This document shows, in pieces, positions 1-6,829 of a DNA stretch of 64,000 nt. Source of the DNA: Oleiharenicola lentus. GTDB taxonomy: Bacteria > Verrucomicrobiota > Verrucomicrobiia > Opitutales > Opitutaceae. Within the stretch, counting starts at the first letter, position 1; the number at the start of each line of letters is the position of its first letter. The stretch spans positions 1,119,693 through 1,183,692 of the forward strand of contig NZ_SDHX01000001.1 in the NCBI RefSeq assembly GCF_004118375.1, written 5' to 3'. The translations under genes and the position numbers were made by a program. The notes under the pieces are model-generated. The model had not been told where the DNA came from. It did no database searches and saw nothing but the letters and a program-made list of their open reading frames with translations.

Positions 1-81
1 AACCGGGTGTTCCGCAAGATCGCCGGCGAGGCGCCGACCGTCTGGCGCGAGAAGCTCCAGCGCCAATCAGCGGCGGGTTGA
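1..81 (+). CDS. C-terminal tail of an AraC/XylS-type regulator (partial)
   Basis: Only the last 26 codons are in the window, ending in TGA at 79-81. They encode a short basic helix with the order F-R-K-x-x-G-E-A-P-x-x-W-R-E. That matches the end of the second helix-turn-helix of AraC-family activators (F-R-x-x-x-G-x-x-P-x-x-W/Y-R). The rest of the gene lies to the left of the window, so effector and targets are unknown. Its last 15 bases overlap the end of the convergent gene at 67-591. The call rests on a short motif and is tentative. Confidence 0.4.
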   Translation, partial: NRVFRKIAGEAPTVWREKLQRQSAAG

Positions 82-591
82 GTGGGAGGGCGGCAGGTGG
101 TGGGCCTTGCCCGCCATCTCGCAGCAACCCGGCACACCCTTGTGCTGGCAAACCGAGCAGAGCGTCTCGATCTCGCGCTGGGCCAGCGCGCGGAAACGCA
201 GCAGGACTTCCTCGATCTCGCCGCCGAGCTTGCCATGGGCGGCGGCCCGCACGGCCAGTTCGCCGGTCGTGAAGTATTTGAGCAGCGGGTTCAACCCGCA
301 GGCGCAGTAGTTGTGCACCGGGCCGACCACCGGGGCGCATTGCTTGAGCCACTGTTGCTGGGCCGTCTTGTCCTCAAGTCCGGCAAAAAGCTGCGCCAGC
401 GTCGCGTCCATCAGGAAGACGAGCGTGTCGGGACGGCCGAGGGGGGTGATGGTCGGCTCGCCACGCAGCAGCTCGGCCCACTCCTGCTTGATGGCGGGAC
501 CCAGCCCTGCCAGGCACTGGACGGAGGAGGGAGTCACGCGGCGATCATGCCACAGTGCGGGCCGGGTTGCGCCGCAGCGCTTGGCGGCCAT
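67..591 (-). CDS. Cys-rich protein of unknown function
   Basis: A 174-residue soluble protein from the ATG at 591; a TTG at 630 or a GTG at 537 are alternative starts and I see no decisive ribosome binding site. I do not recognise the family. The C-terminal third carries a Cys cluster (C-S-V-C-x6-G-C-C, then H-H) and the middle has H-N-Y-C-A-C-G. This pattern suggests metal or Fe-S binding, which is inference only. There is no signal peptide or membrane segment. The stop codon lies inside the end of the convergent AraC-type gene. Confidence 0.6.
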   Translation of the reverse strand: MAAKRCGATRPALWHDRRVTPSSVQCLAGLGPAIKQEWAELLRGEPTITPLGRPDTLVFLMDATLAQLFAGLEDKTAQQQWLKQCAPVVGPVHNYCACGLNPLLKYFTTGELAVRAAAHGKLGGEIEEVLLRFRALAQREIETLCSVCQHKGVPGCCEMAGKAHHLPPSHSTRR

Positions 592-673
592 TGCGCATTT
601 CTTGGGCAAGTCTCGCGCAACGAAGGCCAAGCGGCGCGGAGCGCCCGGGGCCGGAGCGGGTTATCGTGGTCCC

Positions 674-913
674 ATGAACCCACGACAACACATCATCCGG
701 CTGGGCGAGCCGGCCGAAAAGGATATCCAACACGCCGCCTATTTCCTCTGGGAAGAGGCTGGCCGTCCGGTGGGGCGGGATCAGGAATTCTGGTTCGCGG
801 CCCGCGAGCGCCTGCGGCACACCGCCCCGGTCAAGGTGACTGTGCGGAATTTGCCAAAGCCCGCCGCGTCTAGCGCAAGGAATGCGCAGCCGGCGGATGC
901 CGTGATCTGCTAG
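674..913 (+). CDS. DUF2934 family small protein
   Basis: A 79-residue protein starting at the ATG at 674. Residues 5-40 fit the DUF2934 pattern: a helix followed by A-Y-F-L-W-E-E-A-G-R-P-V-G-R-D, then E-F-W-x-x-A. DUF2934 proteins are short, often DNA-associated by annotation, and have no established function. The gene lies 24 bp upstream of the cbb3 locus and runs in the same direction, but there is no evidence that it belongs to that operon. The C-terminal 35 residues are low complexity and outside the domain. Confidence 0.7.
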   Translation: MNPRQHIIRLGEPAEKDIQHAAYFLWEEAGRPVGRDQEFWFAARERLRHTAPVKVTVRNLPKPAASSARNAQPADAVIC

Positions 914-937
914 GCTGGGGCAGACATAATCCACGCC

Positions 938-1195
938 ATGTCTGTCATTCCTCTTACCGTATTCTTCAGTCTGTTGCTGGCCGGCACCTTCGTCGTGCTT
1001 TTCCTGCACGAGCAGCGCCGCCGCCACCTGACCAGCCCCGAACGCGACTCGCTCCTGCCTTTGGCGGACGAGTTTCCGCAGGCAAGCGGTGCGCAGCACC
1101 ACGCCGATCGGGCGTGCGCCTGCCGGTCTGGACAACGCACGCCCTGCGCGCACTGCCTCCGCCGCCGCGATGAGCAGGACCCCGCCCATTTCTGA
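938..1195 (+). CDS. Single-TM protein at head of the cbb3 locus, CcoS-like
   Basis: An 85-residue protein with one N-terminal transmembrane helix (about residues 5-23), followed by H-E-Q-R-R-R and an acidic/leucine stretch. The size, topology and position just before the cbb3 oxidase genes resemble the assembly protein CcoS. Classical CcoS has a different C-terminal signature and is shorter. The tail contains four Cys (C-A-C, then C-A-H-C), which could bind copper or be redox active; that is inference. The next gene, ccoNO, starts 21 bp downstream, so co-transcription is likely. Confidence 0.55.
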   Translation: MSVIPLTVFFSLLLAGTFVVLFLHEQRRRHLTSPERDSLLPLADEFPQASGAQHHADRACACRSGQRTPCAHCLRRRDEQDPAHF

Positions 1196-1215
1196 TTCTC
1201 TTCCACGCACCCGCC

Positions 1216-3522
1216 ATGACGAACGGACAAAAAATAACCATCGAATTCAACGACAAGGTCGTGCGGCAGTTCATGCTCGCGGCCGTCCTCTGGGGCATAG
1301 TCGGCATGCTGGTCGGCGTGCTGATCGCCACCCAGCTCAATTTCTGGCAGGCCAACCTCGGCCAGCAGTGGCTGACCTTTGGCCGCCTGCGCCCGTTGCA
1401 CACCAACGCGGTCATCTTCGCGTTCGTCGGCAACATGATGTTTGCCGGCATCTACTACTCGACGCAGCGCCTGGTGAAGGCCCGGCTCGCGAGTGATTTC
1501 CTGTCCAACCTCCACTTCTGGGGCTGGCAGCTGATCATTGTCGCAGCCGCCATCACGCTCCCGCTCGGTCTCACCCGCGGCAAGGAATACGCCGAGCTGA
1601 TCTGGCCGATCAACATCGCCGTCGCCGTCATCTGGGTCGTGTTTGCCGTGAACTTCTTCTGGACGCTGGCAAAGCGCCACGAGAAGTCCCTCTACGTCGC
1701 CATCTGGTTCTACATCGCGACGATCATCACCGTGGCGATGCTCTACATCGTCAACCACCTGTCCATCCCGACCTCGCTGGTGCACAGCTACCCGGTCTTC
1801 GGCGGCGTGCAGGACGGCCTCGTCCAGTGGTGGTATGGCCACAACGCCGTGGCGTTCTTCCTGACCACGCCGATCCTGGGCATCATGTATTACTTCCTGC
1901 CGAAGGCGGCGGAGCGGCCGGTTTATTCCTACCGGCTGTCGGTGATCCATTTCTGGTCGCTCGTGTTCCTCTACATCTGGGCCGGTCCGCACCATCTGCT
2001 CAATACCGCGTTGCCCAACTGGCTCCAGCTGCTCGGCATGACCTTCTCGCTGATGCTGTGGGCCCCGTCGTGGGGCGGCATGCTCAACGGCCTGCTCACG
2101 CTCCGCGGCGCCTGGGGCAAGCTGCGCACCGATCCCGTCATCAAGTTCTTCGCCGCCGGCGTCACCTACTACGGCATGGCCACTTTTGAGGGGCCGCTGC
2201 TGTCCATCAAGGCGGTCAACGCCCTCGGTCACTACACCGACTGGATCATCGGCCACGTCCACGCCGGCGCGCTCGGCTGGAACGGCTTCATGGCCGCGGG
2301 CATGTTCTACTGGCTCGTGCCGCGCCTGTGGAAGACGAAGCTCCATTCCGAGTCGCTCGCCAACCTGCACTTCTGGCTCGGGATGTTCGGCATCCTCCTC
2401 TACGTGGCCGCCATGTGGGCCTCGGGCATCAGCCAGGGTCTCATGCTGAACGCCACGGCCGAGGGCGGCACTATCCTCAAGTATCCGAACTTCCTCGAGA
2501 CGCTGAACGCCATCCGCCCCCTCATGCTCCTGCGCGTCGTGGGTGGCGCCCTCTACCTGGTCGGCTTCATCATCATGGCCTACAACATCTGGCGCTCGAT
2601 CGCCGGGACCCAGGCGGTGAACGGCACCATGGAGGTCTTCCCGGAGCCGCACCGCGCCGACGAGAAGCTCGGGGCCGGCGGCACGATCTTCAGCGCCCCC
2701 GTGGTTTTCTCCACGCTCGGCCTGCTGGCGGCCTTCATCTGGATGTTTACCAGCGGCTGGCTCAACATCCTCGGCCTGATTGCGACCGCGTTCTGCGTGC
2801 TGCTCGCCATCGGTCACTTCCAGTCCCGCGGCAAGGCCTGGGGCGACTGGTATGACCGCCTCCTGCTGAACGCACTGCCGTTCACCGTGCTGACCTTTCT
2901 CTCCGTTGCCGTCGGCGGCCTCATCCAGATCATCCCGATGCTCACCATCGAGCGCCGGCTCCAGACCGAGGACCGCGTGGCCCAGGTTTACACGCCGCTC
3001 GAGCTCGCGGGGCGCGACCTCTATGTCAGCGAGGGCTGCTACACCTGCCACTCGCAGATGATCCGCACGCTCGTGCCCGACGTGATGCGTTACGGTGACT
3101 ACTCGCGCCTCGGCGAATCCATCTGGGACCATCCCTATCAGTGGGGTTCCAAGCGCACCGGTCCGGATCTCTCCCGCGTCGGCGGCAAATACAACCATGC
3201 CTGGCACTACGACCACATGCGCGACCCGCGCGCCATCTCGACCGGGTCGAACATGCCGTCCTACTCATGGCTGCACGAGAAGGCCACCGACTACGCGGCG
3301 CTCAGCTCCAAGATCCGCGTGCAGCGCCTGCTCGGCGTGCCGTTCCCCAACTGGTCGCCCGCCGAGATCGACGCCCTCGCCAGGGCCCAGGCCAAGCAGA
3401 TCGCCAGCGAGCTGCGCGACCAGGGCCGCTACACCGAGCCCGACAAGGAGATCGTCGCCCTCATCGCCTACCTCCAGTCGCTGGGCAAGAAGTGGGAGCC
3501 CACCGGAACCGCTGCGCGGTAA
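1216..3522 (+). CDS. ccoNO: cbb3-type cytochrome c oxidase, fused subunits I and II (CcoN-CcoO)
   Basis: A 768-residue inner-membrane terminal oxidase that reduces O2 to water and pumps protons. Residues 1 to about 560 are the multi-helix CcoN haem-copper subunit, with conserved His-containing helices such as H-N-A-V-A-F-F and G-P-H-H-L-L-N. The chain continues without a stop into a CcoO domain with one further TM helix and a c-type haem site C608-Y-T-C-H612 followed by S-Q-M-I-R, a CcoO hallmark. In most proteobacteria ccoN and ccoO are separate genes; fused forms are known in Bacteroidetes and related groups. It is followed by ccoQ, ccoP and ccoG on the same strand. Confidence 0.95.
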   Translation: MTNGQKITIEFNDKVVRQFMLAAVLWGIVGMLVGVLIATQLNFWQANLGQQWLTFGRLRPLHTNAVIFAFVGNMMFAGIYYSTQRLVKARLASDFLSNLHFWGWQLIIVAAAITLPLGLTRGKEYAELIWPINIAVAVIWVVFAVNFFWTLAKRHEKSLYVAIWFYIATIITVAMLYIVNHLSIPTSLVHSYPVFGGVQDGLVQWWYGHNAVAFFLTTPILGIMYYFLPKAAERPVYSYRLSVIHFWSLVFLYIWAGPHHLLNTALPNWLQLLGMTFSLMLWAPSWGGMLNGLLTLRGAWGKLRTDPVIKFFAAGVTYYGMATFEGPLLSIKAVNALGHYTDWIIGHVHAGALGWNGFMAAGMFYWLVPRLWKTKLHSESLANLHFWLGMFGILLYVAAMWASGISQGLMLNATAEGGTILKYPNFLETLNAIRPLMLLRVVGGALYLVGFIIMAYNIWRSIAGTQAVNGTMEVFPEPHRADEKLGAGGTIFSAPVVFSTLGLLAAFIWMFTSGWLNILGLIATAFCVLLAIGHFQSRGKAWGDWYDRLLLNALPFTVLTFLSVAVGGLIQIIPMLTIERRLQTEDRVAQVYTPLELAGRDLYVSEGCYTCHSQMIRTLVPDVMRYGDYSRLGESIWDHPYQWGSKRTGPDLSRVGGKYNHAWHYDHMRDPRAISTGSNMPSYSWLHEKATDYAALSSKIRVQRLLGVPFPNWSPAEIDALARAQAKQIASELRDQGRYTEPDKEIVALIAYLQSLGKKWEPTGTAAR

Positions 3523-3552
3523 ATCCCAAACGCCAAATTCCAGACTCCAAAC

Positions 3553-3583
3553 AATCAAAAATCGAGAATCCAAAATCGAAAAT
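3553..3583. repeat. AT-rich dispersed repeat, copy 1
   Basis: A 31-bp A-rich tract between ccoNO and ccoQ. It matches the reverse complement of 26890-26920 at 29 of 31 positions. It ends 13 bp before the ccoQ start codon, just ahead of that gene's AGGAG ribosome binding site. The 74-bp ccoNO-ccoQ gap consists mostly of this tract and similar A-rich sequence. Confidence 0.6.
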
Positions 3584-3596
3584 AGGAGAATTCACC

Positions 3597-3755
3597 ATGT
3601 TCCGCCGCATCATCTACGAAGACTGGCAGCTCATTTTTCCCGTCGTCGCCCTCGCCGTGGCGTCGCTCGTTTATGTGGTCGCCGCGTGGCGCGCGAGCCG
3701 CATGAAACCCGCGCAGAGCGAGCGTCTCGCCCGGATGCCCCTCGAGCACAACTGA
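3597..3755 (+). CDS. ccoQ: Small cbb3 oxidase subunit CcoQ-like
   Basis: A 52-residue protein with one central TM helix (about residues 12-31), a short N-terminus containing Y-E-D-W, and a basic then acidic C-terminal tail. Size, topology and position between ccoNO and ccoP match CcoQ/FixQ, the small subunit that stabilises cbb3 oxidase. The start is supported by AGGAG 8 bp upstream of the ATG. Sequence conservation in CcoQ is low, so the call relies largely on context. Confidence 0.75.
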   Translation: MFRRIIYEDWQLIFPVVALAVASLVYVVAAWRASRMKPAQSERLARMPLEHN

Positions 3756-3762
3756 TCCCGCC

Positions 3763-4350
3763 ATGACCCAGCCTCCGCAACCTCCGCCCGGTCAGAACGG
3801 TCCGAAACTCCGTAACCACGTCTATGACGGCATTCAGGAGTTCGACCAGCGGCTGCCCAACTGGTGGCTCTACACCCTCTACGGCGCCATCGCGTTCTCC
3901 ATCGTCTATTGGTTCGCCCACATGGTGGCCAAGGTGGTTCCGGCCGACGGGACGCAGGTGGACGCCGAGATGGCCCGCATCGCCGCCGTCAAGATGGCCG
4001 GCTCCATCGACGTGACCAACGACGACATCTTCTGGGAGATGAGCGGCAATCCGGTCTTCGTCGAGGCCGGCAAGCAGACTTACACCTCCCTGTGCGCCGC
4101 CTGCCACCTCGCCAGCCTCCGGGGCAAGGGCGAGAACCCGGCGGCGGTCGGTCCCGACCTCACCGACACCGCCTGGATTCACGGTGGCACGCCGAAGGAA
4201 GTCTACCACACCGTCTCGGCCGGCGTCCTGGCCAAGGGCATGCCGGCCTGGGAGCCCGTGCTCGGCCAGAAAAAGACCGCCGAGGTCGTGGCCTTCCTTC
4301 TTTCCCATCACCGCAAAGGAGAACCCGTCACCGTCGAGACTCCCAAGTAA
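3763..4350 (+). CDS. ccoP: cbb3-type cytochrome c oxidase subunit III (CcoP), single haem
   Basis: A 195-residue membrane-anchored cytochrome c that passes electrons to the catalytic subunit. The order is: N-terminal Pro-rich segment, Y-D-G-I-x-E-F-D-x-x-L-P-N-W-W motif, one TM helix (about residues 36-55), and one cytochrome c domain with C111-A-A-C-H115 and a distal G-M-P-A-W Met ligand. Classical CcoP has two haems and about 300 residues; this one has a single haem. Short forms occur with fused CcoNO in other phyla. It starts 7 bp after ccoQ. Confidence 0.92.
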   Translation: MTQPPQPPPGQNGPKLRNHVYDGIQEFDQRLPNWWLYTLYGAIAFSIVYWFAHMVAKVVPADGTQVDAEMARIAAVKMAGSIDVTNDDIFWEMSGNPVFVEAGKQTYTSLCAACHLASLRGKGENPAAVGPDLTDTAWIHGGTPKEVYHTVSAGVLAKGMPAWEPVLGQKKTAEVVAFLLSHHRKGEPVTVETPK

Positions 4351-4355
4351 ATCAA

Positions 4356-4408
4356 GGTGGAACCTGCGCTCTGCGCAGGTCTAGCCCGCGCGCAGCGCGG
4401 TCTCCACC
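4356..4408. repeat. Palindromic element with GGTGGA/TCCACC ends
   Basis: This 53-bp element fills most of the ccoP-ccoG gap. It starts GGTGGA and ends TCCACC, and encloses two hairpins in series: ACCTGCGC-tct-GCGCAGGT and then CCGCGC-gca-GCGCGG. A related hairpin with a different stem sequence ends in CTCCACC at 22027-22054. Hairpins with other stems and the same CTCCAC tail occur at 25752-25803, 28616-28641 and 63762-63790. It may act as an mRNA stability or attenuation hairpin between the oxidase genes and ccoG, which is inference. Confidence 0.6.
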
Positions 4409-4422
4409 CGCTCAAACCACGC

Positions 4423-5898
4423 ATGAGCGCCGATCCCAAAGTTCCCACGAATCCCGAACCCTCCCGCCCGCGTCCCGCGTCGCCCTACCGGCCGAGCGTG
4501 GACTCGGTCACGACTATCGCGAGTGACGGTTCGCGGCGCGACATCCATCCGGCCGACGTCCACGGCCGTTTCACCCGGATGCGCCGCTGGAGCGGCTGGG
4601 CGCTGATCGCCTTCTACGTCGCCCTGCCCTGGATTCCGGTCAACGGCTACCCGGCCGTCCTCCTCGACATCGCCGGCAGCCGTTTCCACTTCTTCGGTTT
4701 CACCCTCGCGGCGCAGGATGCCTGGCTGCTGTTCTTCGGCGTGACGGGGCTGGGCTTCGCGCTCTTTTTCCTGACGGCGCTCTTCGGCCGTCTCTGGTGC
4801 GGCTGGGCCTGCCCGCAGACGGTCTATCTCGAGCATGTTTACCGGGTGATCGAACGCTGGATTGACGGCGATGCTCCCGCCCGACGTGCGCTTCAGGCCG
4901 CGCCCCTCACCGCCGGCAAGGCCGGGCGGCGCATCCTCAAGCATGCGCTCTATGCCGTGGCGTCGCTCGTCATCACCCACATATTTCTCAGCTACTTCGT
5001 GAGCCTGCCCGAGGTATGGCAAATGATGCGCGAGGCCCCCCGCGATCACTGGGCGGCCTTCCTCTTCGTCTTCATCGCCGCGGGCATCCTGTATTTCAAT
5101 TTCGCGTGGTTCCGCGAGCAGCTCTGCATCGTGATCTGCCCTTACGGACGCCTGCAGTCGGCGTTGACCGACGACCACTCGATGGTGATCGGCTACGACA
5201 GCAAGCGCGGCGAGCCGCGCGGCAAGCTCGGCACGCCCGATGCCGGCGCCTGCGTGGCCTGCAACCGCTGCGTGCAGGTCTGCCCGACCGGCATCGACAT
5301 CCGTCACGGCCTCCAGCTCGAGTGCATCGGGTGCGCGGCCTGCATCGACGCCTGCGACGAGGTCATGACCAAGGTTCACCGGCCGACGGGCCTCGTGCGC
5401 TACGATTCCTTCATCGGGCTCGACGGCGGTCGCACCCGCTGGATTCGCCCGCGCATCATCGTTTACTTCATCCTGCTGCTCGTCGGCACGGCGGTCGCGA
5501 CCTACGCGTTTTCGACGGTGAAGCCGGCGAACTTCCTCGTCTATCGCATGAGCGGCGCGGCCTATTTCGTGAGCCCCGGCGACGTGCGGAACCAGTTCAT
5601 GGTGCGGCTGCTGAACAAACGCACCGAGCCGGCCACGTTTGTGGTCTCGACCGAAGGCGTTCCCGCCGGGGTTCAGCAAAGCGGCTTCACCGCGCCGGTC
5701 ACCCTCGGGCCGCTCGCCGAGTCGGTCAGTCCGCTGGTGCTGATTGTGGACCGCAAGCACTACACCGGTCCGTTCCACTTTACCGTCCGGGTCGAAGACT
5801 CGGCTCACACCTACCAACTCTCGCGCGCCGTGGAATTCATGGGGCCCGAGCCGAAACTGCTAGAGGAGGAAGACCGTGAAAAAGGCGTCCAGCGTTGA
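4423..5898 (+). CDS. ccoG: cbb3 oxidase assembly ferredoxin-type membrane protein CcoG (RdxA/FixG)
   Basis: A 491-residue polytopic membrane protein with two [4Fe-4S] motifs, the first beginning at C277 (C-V-A-C-N-R-C-V-Q-V-C-P) and the second at E-C-I-G-C-A-A-C-I-D-A-C. The N-terminal membrane region contains W-C-G-W-A-C-P-Q-T-V-Y, typical of CcoG, and the C-terminus is an IgG-like periplasmic domain. CcoG reduces Cu(II) to Cu(I) for cbb3 copper-centre maturation. The start at 4423 follows a CcoG-like unstructured N-terminus; the longer open frame upstream is derived from the palindromic element. Confidence 0.93.
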   Translation: MSADPKVPTNPEPSRPRPASPYRPSVDSVTTIASDGSRRDIHPADVHGRFTRMRRWSGWALIAFYVALPWIPVNGYPAVLLDIAGSRFHFFGFTLAAQDAWLLFFGVTGLGFALFFLTALFGRLWCGWACPQTVYLEHVYRVIERWIDGDAPARRALQAAPLTAGKAGRRILKHALYAVASLVITHIFLSYFVSLPEVWQMMREAPRDHWAAFLFVFIAAGILYFNFAWFREQLCIVICPYGRLQSALTDDHSMVIGYDSKRGEPRGKLGTPDAGACVACNRCVQVCPTGIDIRHGLQLECIGCAACIDACDEVMTKVHRPTGLVRYDSFIGLDGGRTRWIRPRIIVYFILLLVGTAVATYAFSTVKPANFLVYRMSGAAYFVSPGDVRNQFMVRLLNKRTEPATFVVSTEGVPAGVQQSGFTAPVTLGPLAESVSPLVLIVDRKHYTGPFHFTVRVEDSAHTYQLSRAVEFMGPEPKLLEEEDREKGVQR

Positions 5899-6130
5899 GA
5901 CGGGGATCACTCCTTGTAGGGTCGCCGCTGGCGGCGACCTTGAGGGCTCGCTTCCGGGGGCGGCGCAAGCACCGACCCGACAAAAGGCGCAGAAGACGGC
6001 ATGGTCCCTCTGGCTTTGGGTCGCCGCCGGCTTCCTGTTTCTCGGGGTGCTGTGGACGGTGCTGTTCATCGCCTCGCGGCGGATCGACACACGCACGGTG
6101 CCGCTCGCAACCCAGGAGGCGAAGCCATGA
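5876..6130 (+). CDS. Short single-TM protein of the cbb3 locus (CcoH position)
   Basis: An 84-residue protein with one TM helix (about residues 43-66). The GTG start at 5876 is preceded by a strong AGGAGGA and overlaps the end of ccoG by 23 bp, so translational coupling is likely. The position between ccoG and the TauE-like gene suggests a reduced CcoH/FixH-type assembly factor, but the usual periplasmic domain is missing. Residues about 13-23 are encoded by the palindromic element at 5914-5943, so part of this N-terminus seems to come from a repeat insertion. Confidence 0.6.
   Translation: MKKASSVETGITPCRVAAGGDLEGSLPGAAQAPTRQKAQKTAWSLWLWVAAGFLFLGVLWTVLFIASRRIDTRTVPLATQEAKP
5914..5943. repeat. 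TTGTAGGG palindromic element inside a gene
   Basis: A 30-bp element starting TTGTAGGG and carrying the hairpin GTCGCCGC-tg-GCGGCGAC. The copy at 21955 has GTCGTCGC-tt-GCGACGAC: one stem position has changed on both arms (C-G to T-A), so pairing is kept. It is read in frame as part of the 5876-6130 protein. Confidence 0.65.
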
Positions 6131-6828
6131 CGCACGAACTGGCCGGCATCACGGGGCCCGTCTCGGCGCTGCTCGCCGGGCTGGTGACCAGCCTGCACTG
6201 CGCCGGCATGTGCGGCCCGCTGGCGTGCTCGGTCATGCCCGCCCGGCGCGATGAGGCCGATCCGCACACGGTGGCGACGGTCTATCATGTCACCCGCCTC
6301 GTCGGCTACTCGCTGCTGGGTGCGCTCGTGGGCGGGATGGGCCGCGTGCCGTTGTCCTTCATCGGCGAGGGCGCTCTGCGCTACCTGCCGTGGTTGCTGG
6401 TGGCGTTCTTTGTCGCTGTCGCCGTGCGCTTCGACCAGCGCCTGCCGCGGCTGCCGGTGATCGGGCGGGCCTATGCGGCCGTCACCCAGCGGCTGCGCGG
6501 CGGTTCGCGGCTCAAGGCCGCGGCCGTGCTGGGACTCGCCACTCCGCTGCTGCCCTGTGGTCCGCTGTATTTTCTGCTGTCGCTCGCGCTGCTGTCGGGT
6601 TCCGCCCTGAATGGCGCCGAGACGCTGCTCGCCTTCGGTCTCGGCACGGTGCCGCTGCTGTGGTTTGCGCAGGCCAACTACCACCTCATCCGCGTGCGCA
6701 TCGGGCCGGTATGGCTCGGCCGCATCCAGACCGCGCTCGCGCTCGTCGTGGCCGCCGTCCTCGTCTGGCGGCTGCGCGGGACACTGGGCCTCGGCGGCCC
6801 GGGGGTGAACGATTTCGTGTGCTTCTGA
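6127..6828 (+). CDS. TauE/SafE-UreH-like membrane protein of the cbb3 locus
   Basis: A 233-residue polytopic membrane protein with six or so TM helices. The first helices carry S-L-H-C-A-G-M-C-G-P, and a second site, L-P-C-G-P-L-Y, opens a later helix. This Cys-Gly-Pro pair is typical of the UreH-type/DsbD-like transmembrane family often called sulfite exporter TauE/SafE, which recurs in cbb3 clusters where it is annotated as CcoH-like or a heavy-metal transporter. A role in copper or thiol handling for oxidase assembly is likely but not proven. ATG at 6127 overlaps the previous gene's stop. Confidence 0.85.
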   Translation: MTHELAGITGPVSALLAGLVTSLHCAGMCGPLACSVMPARRDEADPHTVATVYHVTRLVGYSLLGALVGGMGRVPLSFIGEGALRYLPWLLVAFFVAVAVRFDQRLPRLPVIGRAYAAVTQRLRGGSRLKAAAVLGLATPLLPCGPLYFLLSLALLSGSALNGAETLLAFGLGTVPLLWFAQANYHLIRVRIGPVWLGRIQTALALVVAAVLVWRLRGTLGLGGPGVNDFVCF

Positions 6829-6829
6829 C

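Noticed and set aside
938-1215. FNR/Anr box upstream of the cbb3 genes
   Set aside because: I looked for TTGAT-N4-ATCAA near the first genes and did not find it.
910-3216. 768-codon open frame on the minus strand opposite ccoNO
   Set aside because: It is antisense to a certain gene, its composition is Arg/Asp/Glu/His/Gly-rich as expected for a GC-rich shadow frame, and it has no recognisable domain.
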